From: an uncultured Methylococcaceae bacterium
GTDB lineage: Bacteria > Pseudomonadota > Gammaproteobacteria > Methylococcales > Methylococcaceae
Direction of reading: 5' to 3'
DNA length: 7,275 nucleotides
Assembly: GCA_903910005.1 (NCBI GenBank)
Contig: CAIVXW010000031.1
Location: 1 to 7,275, forward strand
Shown here: piece by piece, positions 1 through 7,090 of the stretch
Layout: each line of letters begins with the position of its first letter
Position numbering within the stretch: the first letter of the stretch is position 1
The notes under the pieces: generated by a model
Told to the model about the DNA's origin: nothing
Seen by the model: the letters and a program-made list of their open reading frames with translations, nothing else
The model's database searches: none
Program-made: the position numbers and the translations under genes

Positions 1-3000
1 GATTACAAAACCATTGCTGAATCCAAGAACTTCATAGTTCTAGATCAATACACCCAGGAGTGGAAGGTCGCGGAAAGCTACCAAAGCGAAAGCGATCTGG
101 AACGGGAGTTCATTGCTGATTTGCGTAATCAGGGTTATGAATACCTGCCCGGCCTGAATACGCCCGCCGCCTTGCTGGCCAATGTGCGCGTACAACTGCA
201 ATTGCTCAATGGCGTGCAGTTTGCCGAGGGCGAATGGCTGCGTTTTTTGGAAACCTGGCTGGATAAACCCAGTGATGGCCTCGTCGAGAAAACCCGCAAA
301 ATTCACGACGACTATATCCACGACTTTGTCTTTGACGATGGCCGCATCCAGAATATCTACCTGCTGGATAAGAAGAACATCGCCCGCAACAAGGTGCAGG
401 TGATCAGGCAGTTTGAGACCACCCCGGCGCTTCGCGCCACCCCTCCAAGGGAGGGGAATAATAACGCAGCGATTGAGAAATTCCCCTCATCTGGAGGGGT
501 GCCCGCAGGGCGGGGTGGTGCCAATCGCTATGATGTGACGATCCTGGTCAATGGCCTGCCGCTGGTGCAGGTGGAATTGAAAAAACGCGGCGTGGCGATT
601 CGGGAAGCCTTCAATCAGGTGCATCGCTACAGCAAGGAAAGCTTCAACAGCGAACATTCCCTGTTCAAATATCTGCAACTGTTCGTAATTTCCAACGGCA
701 CCGACAGCCGCTACTTCGCCAACACCACGCAGCGCAACAAGAACAGCTTCGACTTCACCATGAACTGGGCGAAGGCGGACAACAGCCTGATCAGGGATCT
801 GAAGGACTTCGCGGCCACGTTCTTCCAGAAGCACACCCTGCTGAATGTGCTGCTGCACTACTCGGTGTTTGATGTCAGCAACACGCTGCTGGTGATGCGC
901 CCGTACCAGATTGCCGCCACCGAGCGCATTCTGTGGAAGATCAACAGCGCGTACCAGGCCAAGTGCTGGAGCCATACCGAAAGCGGTGGCTTCATCTGGC
1001 ACACCACCGGCTCGGGCAAGACCCTGACCAGTTTCAAGGCGGCGCGCCTGGCCACCGAGCTGGACTTCATCGACAAGGTGTTTTTCGTGGTGGATCGCAA
1101 GGATCTGGATTACCAGACCATGAAGGAATATCAGCGGTTTTCGCCGGACAGCGTAAATGGCTCTGACAGCACGTTGGGGCTGAAGCGTAACCTGGAGAAG
1201 GATGACAACAAGATCGTTGTTACCACCATCCAGAAGCTCAATAACCTGATGAAGGGCGAAGCTGACTTAGCCCTCTACGGCAAGCAGGTGGTGTTCATTT
1301 TTGATGAGTGCCACCGCAGCCAATTTGGTGAAGCGCAGAAAAACCTGAAGAAGAAGTTCAGGCGGTTCTATCAGTTCGGTTTTACCGGCACGCCGATCTT
1401 CCCGGAAAACGCGCTGGGTGCTGAAACCACGGCCAGTGTGTTTGGGCGTGAGCTGCATTCGTATGTGATCACCGATGCCATTCGTGATGAAAAAGTTCTG
1501 AAGTTCAAGGTGGACTACAACGATGTGCGCCCGCAGTTCAAAGCCATCGAGACCGAGCGGGACGAGAAAAAACTCAGCGCGGCGGAGAACAAGCAGGCCT
1601 TGCTGCACCCCGACCGCATCCGTGAGATCACGCAGTACATCCTGAACAACTTCCGGCAGAAAACCCACCGCCTCCAGGCGGGCAACAAAGGCTTCAATGC
1701 CATGTTCGCGGTCAGCAGCGTGGAGGCTGCCAAGCTGTATTACGAGTCTTTCAAGGCACTGCAGAAAGGCAGCGACAAACCGCTGAGGGTAGCCACCATC
1801 TTCTCGTTCGCTGCCAACGAGGAGCAGGATGCGGTCGGCGACATTCAGGACGAGAGTTTTGAAGTGTCTGCCATGAACAGCAGTGCCAAGGAGTTCCTGA
1901 GTGCAGCCATTGCCGACTACAACGCGCTGTTCAAAACCAACTTCAGTGTGGACAGCAACGGCTTCCAGAATTACTACCGAGACCTGGCCAAGCAGGTCAA
2001 AGCCAAGGAAATCGACTTGGTTGTGGTGGTGGGCATGTTCCTGACCGGCTTTGATGCGCCCACGCTGAACACCTTGTTTGTGGACAAGAACCTGCGCTAC
2101 CACGGGCTGATGCAGGCCTACTCACGCACCAACCGCATTTTTGACGCCACCAAAACCTTCGGCAATATCGTCACCTTCCGCGACCTGGAACAGGCGACCA
2201 TCGACGCCATCACCCTGTTCGGTGACAAGAACACCAGGAACGTAGTGCTGGAGAAGAGTTACAAGGAATACATGGAAGGCTTCACCGATGCGGCCACCGG
2301 TGAAGCGCGGCGCGGCTTTGTGGAGGTGGTGAAGGAGCTGGAAACACGCTTCCCCGATCCCGCCGCCATTGAGAAGGAAGCCGACAAAAAGGCGTTCGCC
2401 AAACTGTTTGGCGAGTATTTGCGCGTCGAGAACGTGCTGCAAAACTATGACGAGTTCGCTTCGCTGAAGGCATTGCAAAGCGTCGACATGACCGACCCGG
2501 CAGCGGTGGAGGCGTTCAAGGCCAAACACTATCTGAACGACGACGATCTGACCGCACTGCAAGCCATCACGCTCCCCGCCGAGCGGAAAATTCAGGATTA
2601 CCGCTCCACCTATAACGATGTGCGCGACTGGCTGCACCGGGAAAAATCTTCCGCCGAGAAGGAAAAATCCACCCTCGACTGGGATGACGTGGTCTTCGAA
2701 GTTGATCTGCTGAAGTCGCAGGAAATCAATCTGGATTACATCCTGGAACTGATCTTCGATCACAACAAGAAGAACAAGAGCAAATCAGACCTGGTGGATG
2801 AAGTTCGCCGCGTGATTCGTGCCAGCCTGGGCAATCGCGCCAAAGAGGGCTTGCTGGTGGACTTCATCAACCAGACCGATCTGGATCAGATAGGCGACAA
2901 GGCCAGTGTGATCGAGGCTTTCTTCACCTTTGCCCAAGCGCAACAACGGCGTGAGGCGGAAGCGTTGATCGAATCCGAAAACCTGAATGCAGAGGCGGCC

Positions 3001-3192
3001 CGGCGCTATATTACTGCTTCACTCAAACGGGAGTTCGCCAGTGACAATGGCACTGAACTCAATGCCATTCTGCCCCGGATGAGTCCGCTGAATCCGCAAT
3101 ATCTGAGCAAAAAACAAAGCGTATTCCAGAAAATCGCCACGTTTGTGGAGAAATTCAAAGGTGTGGGTGGAGTGATCCAGGTAGTACCTTAA
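1..3192 (+). CDS. hsdR: Type I restriction enzyme HsdR subunit (EcoR124I-like), 5' end just outside window
   Basis: HsdR is the DNA-translocating and cleaving subunit of a type I restriction-modification complex (HsdR2M2S). It cuts unmodified DNA far from its recognition site, using ATP. The frame is open from base 1 and its first residues (DYKTIAES) look like the usual HsdR N-terminus, so probably only the start codon is missing. A TTG at 121 is in frame but lies inside conserved sequence and is not the start. Counting codons from base 1, the PD-(E/D)xK nuclease is D178, E192-L-K194, with the QxxxY motif at Q206-Y210. The D-to-E spacing of 14 matches EcoR124I. The SF2 motor has Walker A TTGSGKT (K340), DECH 435-438, FTGTP 461-465, GFDAP 683-687 and QAYSRTNR 705-712. 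The C-terminal region (about 870-1060) is the HsdR assembly domain. There are 1063 residues here against 1038 in EcoR124I; a 34-codon palindromic insert (418-519) accounts for the excess. No frameshift was seen. Partners hsdM and hsdS must lie upstream. Confidence 0.97.
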   Translation, partial: DYKTIAESKNFIVLDQYTQEWKVAESYQSESDLEREFIADLRNQGYEYLPGLNTPAALLANVRVQLQLLNGVQFAEGEWLRFLETWLDKPSDGLVEKTRKIHDDYIHDFVFDDGRIQNIYLLDKKNIARNKVQVIRQFETTPALRATPPREGNNNAAIEKFPSSGGVPAGRGGANRYDVTILVNGLPLVQVELKKRGVAIREAFNQVHRYSKESFNSEHSLFKYLQLFVISNGTDSRYFANTTQRNKNSFDFTMNWAKADNSLIRDLKDFAATFFQKHTLLNVLLHYSVFDVSNTLLVMRPYQIAATERILWKINSAYQAKCWSHTESGGFIWHTTGSGKTLTSFKAARLATELDFIDKVFFVVDRKDLDYQTMKEYQRFSPDSVNGSDSTLGLKRNLEKDDNKIVVTTIQKLNNLMKGEADLALYGKQVVFIFDECHRSQFGEAQKNLKKKFRRFYQFGFTGTPIFPENALGAETTASVFGRELHSYVITDAIRDEKVLKFKVDYNDVRPQFKAIETERDEKKLSAAENKQALLHPDRIREITQYILNNFRQKTHRLQAGNKGFNAMFAVSSVEAAKLYYESFKALQKGSDKPLRVATIFSFAANEEQDAVGDIQDESFEVSAMNSSAKEFLSAAIADYNALFKTNFSVDSNGFQNYYRDLAKQVKAKEIDLVVVVGMFLTGFDAPTLNTLFVDKNLRYHGLMQAYSRTNRIFDATKTFGNIVTFRDLEQATIDAITLFGDKNTRNVVLEKSYKEYMEGFTDAATGEARRGFVEVVKELETRFPDPAAIEKEADKKAFAKLFGEYLRVENVLQNYDEFASLKALQSVDMTDPAAVEAFKAKHYLNDDDLTALQAITLPAERKIQDYRSTYNDVRDWLHREKSSAEKEKSTLDWDDVVFEVDLLKSQEINLDYILELIFDHNKKNKSKSDLVDEVRRVIRASLGNRAKEGLLVDFINQTDLDQIGDKASVIEAFFTFAQAQQRREAEALIESENLNAEAARRYITASLKREFASDNGTELNAILPRMSPLNPQYLSKKQSVFQKIATFVEKFKGVGGVIQVVP
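418..519. repeat. In-frame palindromic element (two inverted arms) inserted in hsdR
   Basis: Two inverted arms, 418-459 and 480-519, flank a 20-bp spacer (460-479). The arms share the outer sequence ACCACCCCG, then ACCCCTCC, then GAGGGGAAT, with small differences between. Each arm also folds on itself: GGCGC/GCGCC around TTC and CCCCTCC/GGAGGGG around AAG in the left arm, GCCC/GGGC around GCA and CCCCTC/GAGGGG in the right arm. The whole is 102 bp, exactly 34 codons, starts on a codon boundary and contains no stop in the hsdR frame. It encodes a Pro/Gly/Ala/Arg-rich stretch unlike the surrounding conserved HsdR sequence. Elements of this general look (CCACCCC...CCCTCC...GGGGAA) occur as dispersed repeats in many bacterial genomes, and in-frame palindromic insertions in genes are known from Rickettsia (RPE). 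Other copies in this genome are predicted; none was seen elsewhere in the window. Target-site duplication could not be identified, so the exact ends may be off by a few bases. Confidence 0.8.
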
Positions 3193-3220
3193 GCGGAATC
3201 CACGAGAGTAAGTAACCCCC

Positions 3221-5152
3221 ATGATCATCCAGCAATTTACCCTTCGGGATTTCAAGGCTCACAGCGAGACGTGTCTGGTTTTCAATGGGCCGCTTACCCT
3301 GATTACCGGTGCCAATAATACCGGAAAAACCTCCGTGCTGGAGGCTCTTCAGGCTTTTGCCGAATGCCTGGCGCAGACCCGGAAACGGGTTTTACGAGCG
3401 AATCATCCGGGGGTTCGGGCCGGTTGGGTGTCGGTTGGCGAAATCGAGTTAAAGAGTGACTATCTGCCGGGGTTTGCCTGGTTGCGGGGGGGTGATTGCA
3501 GCGAGATTTTTCGGCACGGGCAGCGCAGGTTGGTGATTGAGGCGGTTATTGCGCTTGCGGGCGAATACCATACCCTGGGTTTTGTCGTTTCGACGGCACG
3601 CGGTCAACAGTTGCATATCGAACCCGTGTTTGATGCCGGGCACTTTATTCCGGCACTGAATCAGACCCTGCGTGAGGCGGGTAGCCTGGTACATATTGTC
3701 AAAACAGCACCGGTTTCTCGCATTGCCCGGCGCGAAGCGTATCAACACGAGGCTTTGTTGAATGCCTCTGTGGCACGCGGCGAAACGGCCGATGTGTTGC
3801 GTAATCGGTTGCTGCGTCTGAAACAGGCCGACAAGCTGGAAACGGTAGAACGGCAGGTTGAGGCTGTGTTGGGTTTGCGCGGGTTCAGGCTGGCGGTGAC
3901 GTTTGACCCGGCCAGTGATATTGATGTGACTGTGCGGTTTAGTGCTGCCGATCAGCCCGAATCGCTGGATATTGCCTTGTTGGGCAGTGGAACCTTGCAG
4001 ACGCTGGCCTTGCTGGTGGATGTTAATCTCGCCCCGCCCAGGGCACCGCTGGTAGTGCTGGTGGATGAGCCGGACTCTCATCTGCATTATGCGGCCCAAA
4101 AAAGATTGCTGCGGCAACTCCGCCAGTTGGCAGGTGATCGTGTGCAGATTGTGGCAACCACGCATAACGAACAGATGATTGCTGCCGCCGAGACTGCTGA
4201 ATTGATCCATCTTGATCGCAGTGGCAGTGGACGTATTTCTGCCGCCAGCCTGGCGAGTGCCTCAAGTGGAAGGCGTCTGGGCTTTGTTTCACCACGTGCC
4301 CGCGATGCGGCGTATCAGCATATTGGCGTAAGCCAGTCGGCGATGAATATTATCGAGGCCATGGAAGCCGAGCGGGTGCTGGTGGTGGAAGGGCCGACGG
4401 ACGCGGAATTGATTTTGGCAATTCTGGAACGGGTTGGTGTGGTTCAACCCGGGTTTGTACTGCCACGCTGCGCCTTTTGGTCTTTAGGCGGCATCAGCCG
4501 TGTTGGCGAGAAACTGAAAGCATTGAAAGACTGGTTTTCCGGCATCCACAATGCAAAGCCCTTATGGAGCAAATGTGTGGTGGTACTGGATCGCGATCAT
4601 CTGTCTGCCGCAGAGGCCAGGCGTATTGCCGACCGGTTGTGCAATTATCTGGCGGTGCCGGTGATGTTTTGGGAGGCTTACACGATTGAATCGAGTTTAC
4701 TGTGGTCTCCCGCCCCCCTGGCCACTGCGCTGGCACAGATTACCGGCGGCGATGCGGTAGTGGCGCAGACGGCCATTCAGGCCCGCGTGATGCCACCCGG
4801 CAATTGGTGGGACGCTGGCTGGCCAGCGTTGCCGGAGTTTCGGGCCGATCGGGTGATCGGCCAACGCCGGGAGCGTGAACAGGATCTTTCAGTGGGGCTT
4901 AAAGGTACGCCTCTTTCCGATGCTGCTGCGGTGGATGCGTACCGGAGATGGTTGTTGGCCGAGCCAAACGTGGCAGCGCGGGTTTTTGGCAAGAACGAAG
5001 CGCAGGCGACATTCCAGGCTGCCATCACTGCCATGTTGGGCGACGAACACGGTTTTGTCGATGAGCATACGTTGTTGCTTGACTTGATTCGGCACTGGCC
5101 AGCCGATGCACTGCCGTCTGAATGGCTGGCATTGGCCAGGGTGCTTGGTTAA
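3221..5152 (+). CDS. OLD-like single-chain ATPase-TOPRIM nuclease, hsdR-linked
   Basis: This is an ABC/AAA-type ATPase fused to a TOPRIM domain, the architecture of OLD-family nucleases, which act against phage. The N-terminus has the usual strand start (LRDFKAH, 8-14) and Walker A GANNTGKTS (30-38). A helical, variable middle follows. Then come the ABC signature-like GSGTLQ (255-260), Walker B with VDEPDSHLH (D282, E283) and the switch histidine in TTHN (H315). The TOPRIM domain starts near 385: VVEGPTD with E390 and D394, then LDRD with D457 and D459, then TIESSLL with E490, resembling the IEN-type motif of some TOPRIM (DUF4435-like) proteins. About 140 residues of uncharacterised C-terminus follow. 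All expected metal and nucleotide residues are present, so it looks active. The ATG at 3221 is 28 bp after the hsdR stop, so cotranscription is likely. The Shine-Dalgarno is weak (GAGAG near 3204). Codons look more T-rich at third positions than in hsdR (by eye), suggesting separate origin. Alternatives are a class 1 OLD or a fused PARIS-like (AriA-AriB) protein. No GajB-like helicase follows. Confidence 0.85.
   Translation: MIIQQFTLRDFKAHSETCLVFNGPLTLITGANNTGKTSVLEALQAFAECLAQTRKRVLRANHPGVRAGWVSVGEIELKSDYLPGFAWLRGGDCSEIFRHGQRRLVIEAVIALAGEYHTLGFVVSTARGQQLHIEPVFDAGHFIPALNQTLREAGSLVHIVKTAPVSRIARREAYQHEALLNASVARGETADVLRNRLLRLKQADKLETVERQVEAVLGLRGFRLAVTFDPASDIDVTVRFSAADQPESLDIALLGSGTLQTLALLVDVNLAPPRAPLVVLVDEPDSHLHYAAQKRLLRQLRQLAGDRVQIVATTHNEQMIAAAETAELIHLDRSGSGRISAASLASASSGRRLGFVSPRARDAAYQHIGVSQSAMNIIEAMEAERVLVVEGPTDAELILAILERVGVVQPGFVLPRCAFWSLGGISRVGEKLKALKDWFSGIHNAKPLWSKCVVVLDRDHLSAAEARRIADRLCNYLAVPVMFWEAYTIESSLLWSPAPLATALAQITGGDAVVAQTAIQARVMPPGNWWDAGWPALPEFRADRVIGQRREREQDLSVGLKGTPLSDAAAVDAYRRWLLAEPNVAARVFGKNEAQATFQAAITAMLGDEHGFVDEHTLLLDLIRHWPADALPSEWLALARVLG
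4812..4862. other. Two adjacent perfect hairpins inside the ATPase-TOPRIM gene
   Basis: Within 51 bp there are two perfect stems. ACGCTGG (4812-4818) pairs with CCAGCGT (4823-4829) around a 4-base loop. GGCCGATC (4843-4850) pairs with GATCGGCC (4855-4862) around the loop GGGT. They lie in the region encoding the segment just after the TOPRIM core. No T-tract follows, so they are not intrinsic terminators. They may be chance in GC-rich coding DNA or a local mRNA structure. Confidence 0.4.
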
Positions 5153-5159
5153 GGTCAAG

Positions 5160-6518
5160 TTACATACCACCCACGCCGCGTAGCAGAATCAGCCCGACCC
5201 CCAGTGGGGCCAGGTAGCGAATGGCGAACCGCCACAGTCGGTAACGGGAGCCCAGGGCCAGTTCTCCCGCCGTGGTTTCTGCCGAAAGTACCCAGCCCGC
5301 AAAGACCGCGATCAGGATGCCGCCTATCGGCAGCATCAGTTCGGCGGTGACAAAATCCAGCCATTCAAACAGGCTTTTGTCGCCAATGCGCCAGTGCAGC
5401 GGGTCGCTGAATGACTGGATGGTGCCCAGCCCTACCAGCCAGCAGGCCAGTCCGCTCCATAAACTGGCACTTTCCCGGCTCATGCCGCGATTTTCGTATA
5501 ACCAGGCGACCGTCGGTTCAATCAGGGCAATGGCCGAGGTAATCGCGGCAAAAAATACCAGCACAAAGAAAATCGTACCGAACAGGTGGCCAGCCGGCAT
5601 TTTGCCAAAGGCGATGGGCAGGGTTTCAAAGATCAGCCCGGGGCCCATGCCGGGTGCCAGGTGGTGGGTGAATACAATGGGGAAAATGGCTACCCCGGCC
5701 AGCAGGGCGATCAGGGTGTCGGCACCGGCCACGATCAGCGAGGCGCGGGTGATGGATACGCCGTCCGGCAGGTAGGAGCCGTACATCATGATGGCTCCCA
5801 TGCCCAGCCCCAGCGAGAAAAAGGCCTGTCCCAGGGCAATCATCAGGCTTTCGCCGCTCAGGCGGCTGAAGTCTGGTTTGAACAGGAACGACAGGCCTTG
5901 ACCGGCCCCCTCCGAACCCAGTGCGAACAGGTCGAGTGCCAGAATCATGATGAACAACAGGGGCATCAGGTAGCGGGTTGCGGCTTCCAGGCCGCGATTG
6001 ACCCCGCGACTGACTATGCTGACCGTGGCGATCATGAACAGCGAATGCCAGATGAATTGCAGTTCGGGACTGCCCTGCAGGGCCAGGAACGCGGTGCGGG
6101 CTTTTTCTGCGTCGACCTGATTCATGAAGCCTGAACTCATCTTGAAAATATAGGCCAGCGACCAGCCTGCAATCACCGAATAATAGGAGAGGATCAGAAA
6201 TCCGGCCACCACGCCCAGCCAGCCAACCTGACCCCAGAGCCGCCCGGCACCGGCCTGCCGGGCCAGGTTCAGCAGGGTGTTGACCGGGCTGCGTCGGCCC
6301 TTACGTCCCAGCAGGGTTTCCGCCATCATGATGGGAACGCCCAGCATGACTACGCACAGCATGTAGATCAGTACGAAGGCTCCCCCGCCGTTTTCTCCGA
6401 CCAGGTAAGGAAATTTCCAGATATTGCCAAGGCCGATGGCCGATCCGCTGGCCGCCAGGATAAAAGCCATGCGGGATGACCACTGGCCATGAATCAGACG
6501 TTGTTCTTGTTCGCTCAT
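5160..6518 (-). CDS. NSS-family sodium-dependent transporter (LeuT fold, 11 TM)
   Basis: This is a secondary transporter of the neurotransmitter:sodium symporter family (SLC6/LeuT-type), importing an amino acid or similar solute with Na+ across the inner membrane. Of its 452 residues, TM1 carries the hallmark GSAIGLGN-IWKFPY (25-38), including the Na+-site residues G25, A27, I28 and N32, followed by ENGGGAF. TM6 has FFSLGLGMGA, where S235 replaces LeuT T254 and the residue matching LeuT S256 is Gly. TM8 has A324, T327 and S328, matching the LeuT Na2 ligands A351, T354 and S355. Eleven hydrophobic segments can be counted and TM12 is absent, as in short bacterial members such as MhsT (453 aa). 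The substrate cannot be told from sequence. The start at 6518 is backed by GGAG five bases upstream. The gene diverges from smpB across 92 bp and converges on the ATPase-TOPRIM gene with 7 bp between stops. A terminator shared with that gene would have to lie inside a coding region. Confidence 0.95.
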   Translation of the reverse strand: MSEQEQRLIHGQWSSRMAFILAASGSAIGLGNIWKFPYLVGENGGGAFVLIYMLCVVMLGVPIMMAETLLGRKGRRSPVNTLLNLARQAGAGRLWGQVGWLGVVAGFLILSYYSVIAGWSLAYIFKMSSGFMNQVDAEKARTAFLALQGSPELQFIWHSLFMIATVSIVSRGVNRGLEAATRYLMPLLFIMILALDLFALGSEGAGQGLSFLFKPDFSRLSGESLMIALGQAFFSLGLGMGAIMMYGSYLPDGVSITRASLIVAGADTLIALLAGVAIFPIVFTHHLAPGMGPGLIFETLPIAFGKMPAGHLFGTIFFVLVFFAAITSAIALIEPTVAWLYENRGMSRESASLWSGLACWLVGLGTIQSFSDPLHWRIGDKSLFEWLDFVTAELMLPIGGILIAVFAGWVLSAETTAGELALGSRYRLWRFAIRYLAPLGVGLILLRGVGGM

Positions 6519-6610
6519 GTCGACTCCGAAATTTGACAGACATCAAAGGGGCAAGGATGCAGTAAAATGGCCGGTTTTCCAACCCCTACAGCACGATTCT
6601 GGTTTCACCC
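6519..6610. promoter_or_regulatory. Divergent intergenic region, NSS transporter / smpB
   Basis: These 92 bp must contain the promoters for both divergent genes. For smpB the best -10-like hexamer is TAAAAT at 6563-6568 (one mismatch to TATAAT), which would give a 5' leader of about 35 bases. The sequence 17 bp upstream (ACATCA, 6540-6545) is a poor -35. A perfect TTGACA lies at 6533-6538 but is 24 bp from TAAAAT, too far for a standard sigma-70 promoter. No convincing promoter could be picked for the transporter, and no clear operator palindrome was seen. Confidence 0.45.
6524..6527 (-). promoter_or_regulatory. Shine-Dalgarno of the NSS transporter
   Basis: On the minus strand this reads GGAG, five bases before the ATG at 6518-6516. 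It supports that start over internal Met codons such as M17, which would also cut into the N-terminal segment leading to TM1. Confidence 0.7.
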
Positions 6611-7090
6611 ATGGCAACAAAGAAAAAGAAGGATTCCGGCGGCGGTTCTACCATCGCCCAAAACCGGCAGGCCAGTCACGAGTATTTTATTGAAGACCGC
6701 TACGAGGCGGGGCTGGTGTTGCTGGGCTGGGAGCTGAAAAGCCTGCGGGCGATGCGGGCTCAATTAAAGGAGAGCTATGTGATTCTCAAAAACGGGGAAG
6801 CCTGGCTGCTCGGTGCCCATTTTTCGCCCCTGTCTTCGGCCTCAACCCACGTTGTGCCGGATCCGCTCAGAACCCGTAAGTTGCTGCTGCACCGACGCGA
6901 ACTGTCAACCCTGATCGGCAGCGTCGAACGCAAGGGGTATACCCTGATTCCGCTGTCGCTTTACTGGAAAAAGGGTCGGGCCAAGCTGGAAATCGGCCTG
7001 GCTCGCGGCAAGCAGTTGCATGACAAACGGGCCAGCGAGAAGGACAAGGACTGGCAGCGGGAAAAGCAGCGCGTCATGCGGCGGGGATGA
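6611..7090 (+). CDS. smpB: SsrA (tmRNA)-binding protein SmpB
   Basis: SmpB binds tmRNA and delivers it to ribosomes stalled without a stop codon, starting trans-translation (ribosome rescue and tagging of the nascent chain). Its 159 residues are the normal length. After a lysine-rich N-terminus come the conserved IAQNR (15-19), HEYFIEDRYEAGLVLLGWELKSLR in the OB-fold core, the ESYV and LLGAHFSPL blocks, then YWKKGRAKLEIGLA. The tail contains GKQLHDKR (133-140) and ends in a basic stretch (to RVMRRG), the part that enters the decoding centre in the family. The ATG at 6611 gives the expected N-terminus but has no clear Shine-Dalgarno; the preceding bases are GGTTTCACCC. The partner RNA gene ssrA is not in this window. 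The 3' end overlaps the convergent kinase gene by 17 bp, and a hairpin begins right after the stop. Confidence 0.98.
   Translation: MATKKKKDSGGGSTIAQNRQASHEYFIEDRYEAGLVLLGWELKSLRAMRAQLKESYVILKNGEAWLLGAHFSPLSSASTHVVPDPLRTRKLLLHRRELSTLIGSVERKGYTLIPLSLYWKKGRAKLEIGLARGKQLHDKRASEKDKDWQREKQRVMRRG

Noticed and set aside
121..123. TTG at 121 as the hsdR start codon
   Set aside because: The frame is open back to base 1 and the upstream 40 codons read as typical HsdR N-terminus, so the true start is at or before the window edge.
418..519. CRISPR repeat or intrinsic terminator
   Set aside because: There is a single inverted pair with no tandem repeat-spacer pattern, and no T-tract follows; it is translated sequence in hsdR.
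1267..2103. A 278-codon open frame on the minus strand opposite hsdR
   Set aside because: It lies wholly antisense to the conserved HsdR motor motifs, has no recognisable domain, and is explained by codon bias of the real gene. The same holds for the open frames at 487-1002 and 2122-2763.
3193..3220. Possible terminator or promoter between hsdR and the ATPase-TOPRIM gene
   Set aside because: The 28 bp show no stem-loop, T-tract or promoter hexamers; cotranscription is the simpler reading.
5153..5159. Second component (GajB/UvrD-like helicase) after the OLD-like gene
   Set aside because: The next gene begins 7 bp on, on the opposite strand, and is an NSS transporter; there is no room for a partner gene here.
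5586..6134. A 182-codon open frame on the plus strand opposite the transporter
   Set aside because: It has a Gln/Gly-rich, low-complexity translation antisense to well conserved NSS membrane segments; it is a shadow frame.
6533..6538. Perfect TTGACA as a -35 box for smpB
   Set aside because: The only good -10 (6563-6568) is 24 bp away, and no -10-like hexamer occurs 16-18 bp downstream.
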